From Rhizobium sp. CF122 (GTDB lineage Bacteria; Pseudomonadota; Alphaproteobacteria; Rhizobiales; Rhizobiaceae): 57,456 nt of DNA. Positions 21,330 to 29,369 of the stretch are shown here, piece by piece; position 1 is the stretch's first letter, and each line of letters starts with the position of its first letter. Location of the stretch: positions 1 through 57,456 of the forward strand of contig NZ_AKKA01000028.1 of the NCBI RefSeq assembly GCF_000282035.1, written 5' to 3'. The notes beneath the pieces were generated by a model. That model ran no database searches. It was not told where the DNA came from and saw nothing but the letters and a program-made list of their open reading frames with translations. The translations under genes and the position numbers were made by a program.

Positions 21330-21917
21330 CTAGTAGATGTAGGGGATAATTCGCTTTGTCCGGTCCATGTAGGCACGATACTCAGGGCCAAAAATCTCCA
21401 GCATCATGCGCTCCTCCTTGTCCACCCGCAAAAAGAAGAGGACTGCGAAGCCGATCACGCCTGCCAGCCCAACCACCCAATTTGCCAGCAGAAATACCTG
21501 GCCGAGCGCCATCAGCAGAAAGGACGTGTACATGGGATGGCGCACAAATGCGTAGGGACCGTGGGAAATCAGCTCGTGCTTCTCGCGAATCTGCAGGGTG
21601 ATCGACCAGTTGCGGCCGAGCGCCTTGTGCGTCCTGCGGAAGACCCACATGGCTGTGCAAAACAATATTGCGCCAAGGATCACCGCCCATGAATGCGCCG
21701 TATAGTCGGCAGCCTCCGGCCTCCCCGTCGCGACATAGAAGCCGGGAACAAAGGCAAGCCCCAGGAGCGCGGCCGAAAGACCTACCGATTCAACTCCCGA
21801 ACGACGGTCGCTGACAACCCTCGTTCGCCTCGCGCGACGTTCCGAAGGATAGCGAATTGCGTACCAGGCGATAATGCCAAGTACCCACACAATTTTACCA
21901 ATGAGAGCAACGCTCAA
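21330..21917 (-). CDS. isoprenylcysteine/phospholipid methyltransferase family membrane protein
   Basis: Integral membrane SAM-dependent methyltransferase, 195 aa, with about five hydrophobic helices. The ICMT/PEMT signature is clear: HGPYAFVRHPMYTSF, then EERMMLEIFGPEYRAYMDR. Relatives methylate prenyl-cysteines, phosphatidylethanolamine or small lipids; bacterial members are mostly uncharacterised. The best start is TTG at 21917, since the first in-frame ATG lies deep inside the fold. It is first in a three-gene leftward operon with the acyltransferase and the SEC-C SDR. Confidence 0.82.
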   Translation of the reverse strand: MSVALIGKIVWVLGIIAWYAIRYPSERRARRTRVVSDRRSGVESVGLSAALLGLAFVPGFYVATGRPEAADYTAHSWAVILGAILFCTAMWVFRRTHKALGRNWSITLQIREKHELISHGPYAFVRHPMYTSFLLMALGQVFLLANWVVGLAGVIGFAVLFFLRVDKEERMMLEIFGPEYRAYMDRTKRIIPYIY

Positions 21918-21981
21918 TTCAGATCACCGGAGCCCTTCGTCGATCATGCGGACGCGATGACCCGATGGGCTCGCTCCGCAG

Positions 21982-22560
21982 TCACGTATTCATCTCTCGA
22001 AGCTTTGTAATGAACTCTTGCGGACGAAGCCAGATGCTGGGTGTCTTGTATCCCATGGAACCTGCGATCTCGCCGACGAAATTGTTGCAATTGTCGACCG
22101 TGGCCTGCCACAGCTTCGATTTTGCCTGCAGTTGGCGAATGAAGGCGACGGTCTTGTTGTACTCGGCTTCCGTCAACAATATGCGCCAACTTGCCGAACG
22201 ATAGGCTTCTTCAAGGTCTCCATCTGTCGCTCCGGTCGACGCGGGAACGGGAATGAAGTGCCCGAGAACGTAAGGCGCGGCGTCTTCAGAAGCAGGCGCA
22301 AGCCCGGCGACCTGCGGATTGATCATCCCGCCGGACTTGTTCAGGCGCCCGAAGACCGCATAGGTATGACCATAGGTCAGCGCGTAGCGTGAACGGAATT
22401 CGATGAAATACTGGCCCTCCCGCTGGGAGGCTTTGCTGACTTGCGCGCCACTTGCGTTCGAGGTGAACCTCGGTTGCGGCGGCTTGTCGTCCGATTGGCA
22501 AGATGTGAGCGCGAGGGCGATGAGAAACAGGAGGGATTGGTGGCCTTTTGCAAGCGTCAT
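21982..22560 (-). CDS. lipoprotein with papain-like (NlpC/LRAT-type) features
   Basis: 192 aa exported lipoprotein: hydrophobic leader and lipobox ALTSC with Cys21 as the lipidation site. The order of a conserved-looking His (YGHTYAVFG, His65) before a Cys (DNCNNFVGEIAG, about residue 158) matches circularly permuted papain-fold hydrolases, in which the cysteine lies C-terminal. That assignment is inference from two motifs; no name can be given. ATG at 22560. Its role may be in the envelope, with an unknown lipid or peptide substrate. Confidence 0.75.
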   Translation of the reverse strand: MTLAKGHQSLLFLIALALTSCQSDDKPPQPRFTSNASGAQVSKASQREGQYFIEFRSRYALTYGHTYAVFGRLNKSGGMINPQVAGLAPASEDAAPYVLGHFIPVPASTGATDGDLEEAYRSASWRILLTEAEYNKTVAFIRQLQAKSKLWQATVDNCNNFVGEIAGSMGYKTPSIWLRPQEFITKLREMNT

Positions 22561-22665
22561 AACTACGCTTCATCTCCGAGATCGAATGAGCACAGACCAC
22601 CACGCAAAAGTGCCAGCCTAAGGTTGTGCATTTGCCCGCAGGCAGCCCGGCTCCGACAACAATTT

Positions 22666-22693
22666 GGGGGAGGGGCCACGAAGTCCCTCCCCC
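22666..22693 (-). terminator. hairpin terminator after small lipoprotein gene
   Basis: Perfect 9-bp stem GGGGGAGGG / CCCTCCCCC with a 10-base loop, 19 bases past the stop of the small lipoprotein. The minus-strand tail is only AT-rich (AAATTGTTG), so strength is uncertain. Confidence 0.65.
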
Positions 22694-22711
22694 TTCCTCA
22701 AAGGTCAGATG

Positions 22712-22843
22712 TTACTTGGTGATTGGTGCGGCCTCTGCCACTGGCGGCGGGGCTTTGCCCTTGCCTTTACCAACTGATCCGCAAGCCGTCAGGCTCGAAA
22801 CGGAAAACAACGCAACAAGGCACATTATTAGGATTCTGCTCAT
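22712..22843 (-). CDS. very small lipoprotein
   Basis: 43 aa: MSRILIMCLVALFSVS leader, lipobox LTAC with Cys21 as the lipidation site, then GSVGKGKGKAPPPVAEAAPITK. This is a short Lys/Pro-rich tail after a membrane-anchored cysteine, as in many small rhizobial lipoproteins of unknown role. AGAGGA lies eight bases before the ATG at 22843. An in-frame extension to 22939 has no SD and disrupts the leader. A terminator hairpin follows. Confidence 0.75.
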   Translation of the reverse strand: MSRILIMCLVALFSVSSLTACGSVGKGKGKAPPPVAEAAPITK

Positions 22844-23013
22844 CAAGTAGTCCTCTCCGTTAGCATGGAATAGGTTATCGAAGGCAACGATTCTACTAAT
22901 AGCGGTAAAATAGCCCCAAGCCAAGTGCAGAAAGGGCACAGTGCGCCCGTCGCGTCGCGCAAGCGACCCGCAATGCTAACAGACGGTGGCAATATCGATA
23001 CAAAATGTAAGTA

Positions 23014-23589
23014 TCATATGACCAAAACGCTGGTCCCCACGGGCGCCCGACCGTAGAGGTGAACGATGTCTTCATTGGTCATACGGATGCAACCATTCGA
23101 CACCGCCTGTCCGATCAGCCACGGCTCGTTCGTTCCATGGATTCGGAAGTAGGTATCCTGCCCGCCGCGGTAGAGATAAAGTGCCGCCGCACCGAGAGGA
23201 TTGTTTTCCCCTCCGGGAACCCCGCCGGCATACTGCGCCAACCGCGGCTTGCGTTCGATCATGCTAGCAGTCGGCGTCCACGATGGCCACTCGGCCTTTC
23301 GCCCGACAACGGCATTGCCCTTCAGAGTAAGACCTTCCTCGCCGACTGCGACGCCATAGCGTGTCGCGCGGCCCTCTGGCTCGACGTAGTAAAGGTAGCG
23401 TTCGTAGGTGTTGACAACGATACTGCCCGGCTGCTCGCTGCCCGAATATGCAACCTCCCGTCGCCGGATACGGGAACTCGTCGAAGAAAAGGGATTCTCT
23501 ATCGGCCAACTCGCCGTCGTGCATCCAGAGGCCATCAAAGCCACACAGCCCAAGATTAGGCTACGGCGCGTAATATGGTCGTTATCCAT
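23014..23589 (-). CDS. L,D-transpeptidase (YkuD domain) lipoprotein
   Basis: Periplasmic enzyme that forms 3-3 cross-links in peptidoglycan or ties proteins to it; rhizobia carry many paralogues. About 190 aa. Leader TRRSLILGCVALMASGC with lipobox cysteine at 23. The YkuD domain (about 55-190) has the HGTNEP motif and the catalytic SNGCIRM. ATG at 23589 has AGGT six bases upstream; upstream in-frame starts at 23658 and 23634 lack one. The extra paired arginines before the leader leave Tat export open. Confidence 0.9.
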   Translation of the reverse strand: MDNDHITRRSLILGCVALMASGCTTASWPIENPFSSTSSRIRRREVAYSGSEQPGSIVVNTYERYLYYVEPEGRATRYGVAVGEEGLTLKGNAVVGRKAEWPSWTPTASMIERKPRLAQYAGGVPGGENNPLGAAALYLYRGGQDTYFRIHGTNEPWLIGQAVSNGCIRMTNEDIVHLYGRAPVGTSVLVI

Positions 23590-23882
23590 CGTTACCTGCT
23601 GATAATGGTGAGCCCTATCGTTTTCCTTTAGCATCCCGTTGTTTTCAGGCCAAGTCATCGGCGGACCGCTGCAGCGCTCTTCTGTGCAGAAACCTCCCTA
23701 TCGTTGTATAAGTCCTTCATAATGTCGTCCCGTCAGAGGGCGCCTCTTGCGGCAACAGGTGCCGCAAAGCTAGGTTGGAACGGTTCGCGCCGTAGCGCCG
23801 GTGCCCTACACGGGCTTTCAGGCAGGTTGCAACTGTTCGCGTTTGAATTGGTCTGGCTGCAGGGGAGCGGTAGCAAGAAACG

Positions 23883-24638
23883 ATGAATCTTGGTTTCGAA
23901 GGAAAAGTAGCGATTGTCACCGGCGCGGGCTCTGGCATCGGCGCGGCCATCTCCCGGCAATTGGCCGAGGAGGGTGCGGAGGTTGTTGTCGCGGATATCA
24001 ATGCCGAAGCAGCAGAGCGCGTTGCCGCGGAGATTCGCGGAAAGGGGGGCAAATCTCGCCATTTTGTCGTCGATGTCACCGATGCGGCGGCGGTTGAAAA
24101 GCTGATTGCAACGGTCGCCGAAATGTGCGGAGGCCCGCATCTTGCAGTCAACAATGCCGGCGTCGACGGCGTGCGCAGGGCGACGGGCGACTACCCGCTC
24201 GACAACTGGCACAAACTGATGGACGTCAACCTCAACAGCGTTTTCTACTGCATGAAGTACGAGATCGCGGCCATGCTGGCCGGCGGTGGCGGGGCGATCG
24301 TCAACGTGTCGTCCGTGCTCGGTGCCGTCGCATTGCCAATTGCATGTGCCTATACGGCAGCCAAGCACGGCGTCGTCGGCCTGACAAAGGCCGCGGCTAT
24401 CGAATATGCGCGCTTGGGCATCCGCATCAATGCGGTCGGCCCCGGCTGGATTGAAACACCGCTTTCGTCAGAACATCGCGATATTGCGAGCAGTCGCCGC
24501 ATGGAGGCACTGCAGCCGATGGGCCGGCGCGGCACGCCGGAGGAAGTGGCAGCGCTCGTCTGCTTCCTATTGTCAGAGCAAGCAAGCTTCATCACCGGCA
24601 GCTACCATCTCGTGGACGGAGCATACAGCGCGCACTAG
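23883..24638 (+). CDS. SDR family oxidoreductase (classical)
   Basis: 251 aa NAD(P)-dependent dehydrogenase: cofactor loop TGAGSGIGAAIS at about 13-24, NNAGVDG, catalytic serine in NVSSVLG, and YTAAKHGVVGLTKAAA with the catalytic Tyr and Lys. C-terminal GSYHLVDGAYSAH is the usual end. An acidic Asp after beta-2 (VVVADINAE) suggests NAD preference. It is a single gene between the transpeptidase and DUF1178 genes and faces the latter, with one base between the stops. Substrate unknown. Confidence 0.9.
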   Translation: MNLGFEGKVAIVTGAGSGIGAAISRQLAEEGAEVVVADINAEAAERVAAEIRGKGGKSRHFVVDVTDAAAVEKLIATVAEMCGGPHLAVNNAGVDGVRRATGDYPLDNWHKLMDVNLNSVFYCMKYEIAAMLAGGGGAIVNVSSVLGAVALPIACAYTAAKHGVVGLTKAAAIEYARLGIRINAVGPGWIETPLSSEHRDIASSRRMEALQPMGRRGTPEEVAALVCFLLSEQASFITGSYHLVDGAYSAH

Positions 24639-24639
24639 C

Positions 24640-25068
24640 TTAATTCACATCGTCGGGCAGAACAGGCAGGGCGGCAATCTCGATGCCCTCCTCAAGGAGT
24701 GCTTGCGCTTCATCCATAGTGGTCTGCCCGATGATCCCGCGGGCGTCGCTCTCTCCATAGTGGATCTTGCGCGCTTCCTCGGGAAACCGTGTTCCGACAT
24801 CCTCGGAATTCGCCTTGATCGTCGCAACGGCCTCTTTTAGCTTCTGGAACGCGTCCCGACGCATCGTATCCATCGCGAGCGTCTGCATTTCGTCCTTCTT
24901 GCGCGCCGTCGAAACGGACGGCGCCATCAGGAGCTTGGAGATGGACGCGGAATTGCAGACGGGACAGGTTAGAAATCCTGATGCGACCTGGCGATCGAAA
25001 TCGGCGCTTTCGGAAAACCAGCCTTCGAATTCATGGGTATTTTCACAACGCAGGGAATAACGGATCAA
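24640..25068 (-). CDS. DUF1178 family protein
   Basis: 142 aa alphaproteobacterial protein of unknown function. The N-terminus MIRYSLRCENTHEFEGWF and a CPVC pair near residue 35 suggest a small zinc-binding fold, like zinc-ribbon regulatory proteins. The start is TTG at 25068: TTGA shares its bases with the TGA stop of the nitrilase gene, and GGAGG lies about ten bases upstream. So it is translationally coupled and the last gene of the grxC operon. Confidence 0.9.
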   Translation of the reverse strand: MIRYSLRCENTHEFEGWFSESADFDRQVASGFLTCPVCNSASISKLLMAPSVSTARKKDEMQTLAMDTMRRDAFQKLKEAVATIKANSEDVGTRFPEEARKIHYGESDARGIIGQTTMDEAQALLEEGIEIAALPVLPDDVN

Positions 25069-25922
25069 GCGGCCACACCTCCTGCAACTGCCCCTGCAAC
25101 CCTCTCGATGGAAAAATCACGGCCATTTTTCAGGTTCGGAATCTTGTCATGGGCGGCCTTGACGGCAGCGGTGTCAATGTCGGCGATGATGACGGCCTCC
25201 TCAGTTGGGCCGGCCGAAGCCAGTACACGGCCCCACGGATCGATGATCATCGAATGACCAAAAGTCTCTCGTCCGTCCTCGTGACGACCCGCCTGAGCAG
25301 CGGCAATCACAAAAACGCCGTTCTCGATTGCGCGCGCACGCAGCAGGATTTCCCAATGCGCTTCGCCGGTCTGCTTCGTGAAGGCGGCAGGCACTGTCAT
25401 CACTTCAGCGCCCGCAACGGCCTGGGCGCGGAAAAGTGCGGGGAAGCGAACATCGTAGCAGATCGCAAAGCCCATTTCGGCGAAGGGAAGCGACAATACG
25501 CGCACCTCGGACCCCGGGCGGTAGGCCGCGCTCTCGCGCCAGCTTTCGCCGTTGTCGAGATCGACGTCGAACATGTGGATCTTGTCATAACGATTGAGGA
25601 TCCTGCCATCAGGGCCGAAGAGATAGCCGCGGTTGGCGAGCTTCCCGTCATCCAGCGCGATTGCGGTAGATCCCACGTGCATGAAGATGCCCAGATCCCG
25701 TGCTAGCTCCGAACCGGTCCGGACGATGACATCAGTGGTTTCGTCGCGCAGGAGAGCCTTGGCAGCCGCCCGGTCGCGCTGCAGCATGCCTGTCATCTCA
25801 GGTGTCTGCACATACGTCGCGCCCAGGCCCGCAGCCTCGCGGACGAGGCGCGCCATCGCCGCCGCGTTCCTCTCGGGATCGACGCCGGAACACATCTGGA
25901 TGGCGGCCGCCGTAAACGTCAT
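25065..25922 (-). CDS. carbon-nitrogen hydrolase (Nit1/Nit2-like)
   Basis: Nitrilase-superfamily amidase of 285 aa. The catalytic triad is intact: Glu in VQTPEMTG, Lys in YDKIHMFDVD, Cys in ICYDVRFPALFRA. It is closest in pattern to Nit1/Nit2, which hydrolyse deaminated glutathione or alpha-ketoglutaramate; the neighbouring glutaredoxin gene fits a glutathione-related repair role. ATG at 25922 follows AAGGA. It lies nine bases after grxC. Confidence 0.92.
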   Translation of the reverse strand: MTFTAAAIQMCSGVDPERNAAAMARLVREAAGLGATYVQTPEMTGMLQRDRAAAKALLRDETTDVIVRTGSELARDLGIFMHVGSTAIALDDGKLANRGYLFGPDGRILNRYDKIHMFDVDLDNGESWRESAAYRPGSEVRVLSLPFAEMGFAICYDVRFPALFRAQAVAGAEVMTVPAAFTKQTGEAHWEILLRARAIENGVFVIAAAQAGRHEDGRETFGHSMIIDPWGRVLASAGPTEEAVIIADIDTAAVKAAHDKIPNLKNGRDFSIERVAGAVAGGVAA

Positions 25923-25931
25923 CGCTCTTCC

Positions 25932-26189
25932 TTACGCAGCAAGCAGAGGATCAAGCCCACCGGCACGATCCAACGCATAGAGATCATCACATCCGCCGAC
26001 ATGCTGCTCGCCAATAAAAATCTGCGGGAAGGTCGTGCGACCGTTGGACTTGCCGATCATCTCCTGGCGAAGCTCCGGCGCAGAGGTTGCATCGTGCTCG
26101 ACGAAATCGACGCCCTTTTCGGACAGCAGCGTTTTGGCGCGCGCGCAATAACCGCAGGCTTGGCGCGTATAGATGGTGACGGGTGCCAT
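25932..26189 (-). CDS. grxC: Glutaredoxin 3
   Basis: 85 aa monothiol-dithiol exchanger using glutathione. The active-site dithiol is in RQACGYCARAK, and TFPQIFIGEQHVGGCDDL contains the cis-proline and the glutathione-binding GG. ATG at 26189 with GGAG upstream is preferred over GTG/ATG codons reaching 26204. It follows the broken comF by 33 bases and precedes the nitrilase gene, a common order in Rhizobiales. Confidence 0.95.
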   Translation of the reverse strand: MAPVTIYTRQACGYCARAKTLLSEKGVDFVEHDATSAPELRQEMIGKSNGRTTFPQIFIGEQHVGGCDDLYALDRAGGLDPLLAA

Positions 26190-26222
26190 GAGGACTCCAG
26201 ACAATACAGGTTATCTTTTTCG

Positions 26223-26947
26223 TCATATAGTTTCTGAAAGAGCCCTTGCAAAGGTCAAAACCATGATGTCCGCCGCTCCTGCCTTGCGCAATACCTTCGC
26301 TGCCGCGGCAACCGTGGCACCGGTCGTGTAGACATCGTCGACAAGGATAAGCCGTTTGCCGAAGGCGTCGTTGTCCCGCGCCTTGGCGATGGCAAAGACA
26401 CTGCCAACATTTTCTTCGCGCGCCTTTGCGCCGAGGCCCACCTGAGGGCGGGTGCGTTTGATACGCATCAATGTTGCAGGCAAAAGCGTCTTGCCGGATT
26501 GCTGCGCGAGATGACGCGCCAGCTCGGCCGCCTGGTTGAATTTGCGCGAAAACATGCGGCTTCGATGCAGCGGTATCGGCAAGATGGCGTCACAGCACTC
26601 GACCATCCCGTCACTCGCCCTGAGCATCCACTCGGCCATCATCGGCGCGAGATCTGTTCGGTCGCGACATTTCAGACCATGCACCAGCTGGCGCACCGGC
26701 TCGTCATGAAAAGCGGCAGACCGCAGCCGCTCGAAAGGCGGCAGATTGGCAATCGCCTCAGCATGAGGATGCCAGACCCAAGATCATGCGAGAACGGTAT
26801 GCCAAGGACTTCGCAATTCGGCCGTTCAATGAAGAGCATTTTGGACCAGCACGTCGGACAAAGGCCGTTGTGGCGGCCGGTGGCGATCCCGCAAACCACG
26901 CATCCCGGCGGATAGACGAGGTCAACCAGCAGCCCGAAGGAACGCAT
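26223..26947 (-). pseudogene. comF: comF phosphoribosyltransferase-like gene, frameshifted
   Basis: ComF/GntX homologue. The N-terminal half (start ATG 26947, AAGGG upstream) has the zinc-finger cysteines CVVCG and CPTCW followed by FIERPNCEVLGIPFSHDLGSG, as in intact family members. The frame is lost near 26763: the shifted frame then reads AEAIANLPPFERLRSAAFHDE, VRQLVHGLKCRDRTDLAPMM and the PRPP loop LILVDDVYTTGATVAAA to the stop at 26223. One base is missing (or two added). As written, the product ends in a nonsense tail of about 35 residues before the next stop, without the transferase half. Either a real inactivation or a sequencing error; grxC downstream is intact. Confidence 0.85.
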
Positions 26948-27059
26948 CAGAAGCAGCCCTTTCAGCTGCATGGGCAATCGCAATCTCCTAGGTCCCATTG
27001 CCCCCTCAACATGGGGTAATCGCGGCGCGAATCGCCCCAGGCCATTTTTCTAAGATGAT

Positions 27060-27067
27060 GGCTGGCG
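27060..27067 (+). repeat. left subterminal repeat GGCTGGCG of IS110 element
   Basis: Matches the reverse complement at 28183-28190. Another GGCTGGCG at 28158-28165 pairs with the same right copy as a hairpin around the transposase stop, which weakens the end assignment. Confidence 0.4.
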
Positions 27068-27145
27068 GGGGTGGTTGCCCCCGATAAGATGGAAAAACGG
27101 GCTCACGATTGGAACCGGGCCCAAACATCTCGAATGGAGGCAACC

Positions 27146-28176
27146 ATGGACCAATATATCGGGCTTGACGTTTCATTGAAAGATACCGCGATCTCGATCC
27201 GACAGGACGGGAAGCGGATCTGGCGGGGGAAGTGTCCTTCGGATCCAAAGGTTCTGGCGCAGGTGATCCGGAAACACGCCCCGCACGCCAAGCGCGTTGT
27301 GTTCGAGACGGGGCCGCTGTCGACGTGGTTCTATCATGCACTGACGGCCGAGGGGTGCCGGCGATCTGCATTGAAGCGCGGCACGCGCAAAAGGTATTGG
27401 ACGAGACGCTCAACAAGACCGATGCCAATGATGCGGATGGCTTGGCCCAGCTGGCCGAAGCCGGCTTCTACAAGGCGGTCCGGGTAAAGTCGTTCGACGC
27501 CATGCTGACGCGCACGCTGGTCGGGGCTCGCAATCAGCTCCTGAGCATCTCAACCCAGCTCAGCAACCAGATCCGCGGCCTGATGAAGACGTTCGGTCTC
27601 ATTGTCCCCAACGGAACAGGTCGGGTATTTGATGGCAATGTGAGGGAGCTCCTCGATGGGAATGACGGCCTTGCCAGGATCATATTGCCTCTGCTTGAGG
27701 CGTGGCGCGACATACGCAAGCGCGCGGCCGATCTTGGTCGCCAGCTGGTCGCAGCGGCGCGGGAGAGCCAGGCGACGAAGCTGTTGATGACGATTCCGGG
27801 TATCGGCGCCGTCACGGCCGTCTCCTACGTCGCAGCCATTGAAGATCCCGGAAACTTCCGGACGTCGCGCTCGGTTGGCGCCTGGCTCGGGCTGACAACG
27901 CGGCGTTACCAGTCTGGCGAGGTCGATTATGACGGCCACATCTCGCGACGAGGCGACAACCATTTGCGGGGACTGCTTTATGAAGCGGCGACGGTGATCC
28001 TCACAAGAACCAGTGCCAGGAACGAGAGCAGTCTCAAGAGCTGGGGGCTTAAGCTGCGTGAACGGTTGGGCTTCAAGCGCGCTGCGGTGGCGGTCGCCCG
28101 TAAGCTTGCGGTCATCATGCACAGCATGCTCAAGACAGGAGAGGTATTCAACACATTGGCTGGCGCCACAGCATAG
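27146..28176 (+). pseudogene. IS110-family transposase, frameshifted
   Basis: Transposase of the DEDD/RuvC plus serine type. First frame: MDQYIGLDVSL (Asp8) and VVFETG (Glu) up to HALTAEG. Second frame: VPAICIEARHAQKV, NKTDANDADGLAQL with the last two Asp, then the transposase_20 domain with IPGIGAVTA and RSVGAWLGLTTRRYQSGE to the end at 28176. The break lies in GGGG at 27352-27355, where one G less than needed for frame continuity is present. IS110 transposases are normally one frame with no programmed shift, so this copy is probably dead or misread at a homopolymer. ATG at 27146 has GGAGG upstream. Confidence 0.88.
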
Positions 28177-28190
28177 GCGAAGCGCCAGCC

Positions 28191-28476
28191 TTCTAACCTC
28201 AGCGCGTCAAATCTGATTTGAGCACTGAGCGTCCCTGCTGCGGACGTGGGTTCGATCATTCCGTCGCACTGGGCTGCAGCTCGTTCGAGACTGCGCCCTC
28301 GACATAGGAAGATCCTACCTGCGAAGACCCATTATGCGGCGACCATTTGTCGACCGCGGAGACAACCCTGCTCCCGGCGTTGGACAGCTCTGAAGAAAAT
28401 ATGGAAAGACTAGCGCGTTTCGCCTCTGAGGAAAATCGCCTTGCGGCACTGGTTCCGCGGGACTATGCAACGCGCC
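28191..28476. other. intergenic region downstream of IS110 element
   Basis: 286 bases between the transposase-proximal repeat and the methyltransferase start. It contains two adjacent stem-loops: TCAAAT-CTG-ATTTGA (28209-28223) and CGTCC/GGACG with a 7-base loop (about 28231-28247). These could be part of the insertion element right end (bridge-RNA region) or native regulatory DNA. No gene seen. Confidence 0.45.
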
Positions 28477-29361
28477 ATGGATATCATCTTCGACCAGGCC
28501 CGGATCGCCACGAACCGGCATCGCGCGCTTTTCAACCACGACCCGAAGGCGACCTTCCTCCTCGATATCGCCGCAGAAGAACTCGGCGAGCGCCTCGCCG
28601 TGGTCGAACGGACCTTCGAGCACGCGGTCGAACTACATGGCGCCACGGGTGCTGCGGCCCGCGCTGCGATCGCGACCGGCAAGATCGGACAACTGACGCG
28701 CGTCGAGAGCGAACGAGCTTATGCTGAGGCGCAAGAGGCCTTCATCGAAGCCGCGCTGGAGGAGGTTCCCCTGGAGCCGCAGTCGGTCAACCTTGTGCTG
28801 GCGCCGCTCAGCCTTCACCTAACCAACGACACCCCCGGCGTCTTCATCCAGATTCGTCGCGCCCTCAAGCCAGATGGGCTCTTTCTTGCCGCGGTTCCCG
28901 GGTCGGGCACGTTGCAGGAATTGCGCGAGGTGCTGCTCGCAACCGAGATAGAGATGACGGGTGGTGCGAGCCCGCGGGTGATCCCCTTCGCTGACGTCCG
29001 CGATGTCGGCGGTCTGATGCAGCGCGCCGGCTTTGCCCTGCCGGTGATCGACGCCGAGACCTATACGGTTCGCTACGATTCGATCTTTCCGCTGATGAGG
29101 GACCTGCGGGCAATGGGCATGACCAACCCGCTCGTCGCGCGCAGTCGCAAGCCTTTGACGCGCGCCTTTTTCATGCGGGCGGCTGAAATCTATGCCGAAC
29201 GCTATGCCGATTCGGACGGCCGGATCAGAGCGACCTTCTCAATTATCTATGTCTCGGGATGGGCGCCGCACGAAAGCCAGCAAAAGCCGCTTCGCCCTGG
29301 CTCGGCAAAGGTGAGGCTCGCCGACGCGCTGAAGGTCGAGGAGCATAAGCTGAAGCAATAG
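28477..29361 (+). CDS. NDUFAF5-like SAM-dependent methyltransferase-fold protein
   Basis: 294 aa protein of the family that in mitochondria includes NDUFAF5, a complex I assembly factor that acts on a core subunit. It starts MDIIFDQARIATNRHRAL. The SAM region covers FLLDIAAEELGERL to VNLVLAPLSLHLTNDTPGVF and then RALKPDGLFLAAVPG; the C-terminal part TFSIIYVSGWAPHESQQKP is typical. ATG at 28477 fits homologue starts; upstream TTG/ATG at 28441/28465 are alternatives and no strong SD is visible. It is divergent from comF, now separated by the insertion element. A role in respiratory complex assembly is inference. Confidence 0.85.
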   Translation: MDIIFDQARIATNRHRALFNHDPKATFLLDIAAEELGERLAVVERTFEHAVELHGATGAAARAAIATGKIGQLTRVESERAYAEAQEAFIEAALEEVPLEPQSVNLVLAPLSLHLTNDTPGVFIQIRRALKPDGLFLAAVPGSGTLQELREVLLATEIEMTGGASPRVIPFADVRDVGGLMQRAGFALPVIDAETYTVRYDSIFPLMRDLRAMGMTNPLVARSRKPLTRAFFMRAAEIYAERYADSDGRIRATFSIIYVSGWAPHESQQKPLRPGSAKVRLADALKVEEHKLKQ

Positions 29362-29369
29362 AAATCGGC

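Larger units (their letters stand above)
27054..28190 (+). mobile_element. IS110-family insertion sequence (approximate ends)
   Basis: A DEDD-type transposase gene lies between comF and the methyltransferase gene, in intergenic DNA. Suggestive ends: TTCTAA (27048-27053), six bases, then GGCTGGCG (27060-27067) on the left; CGCCAGCC (28183-28190) then TTCTAA (28191-28196) on the right. That would give 8-bp subterminal inverted repeats as in the IS1111 subgroup. The noncoding part inside these ends is only about 106 bases, short for an element that needs a bridge RNA, so the true right end may lie further on. No gene appears interrupted. Confidence 0.6.

Noticed and set aside
27340..27360. Programmed frameshift in the IS110 transposase
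   Set aside because: Members of this family use one open frame; no slippery heptamer and stem-loop pair is evident, so an indel at the G run is more likely.
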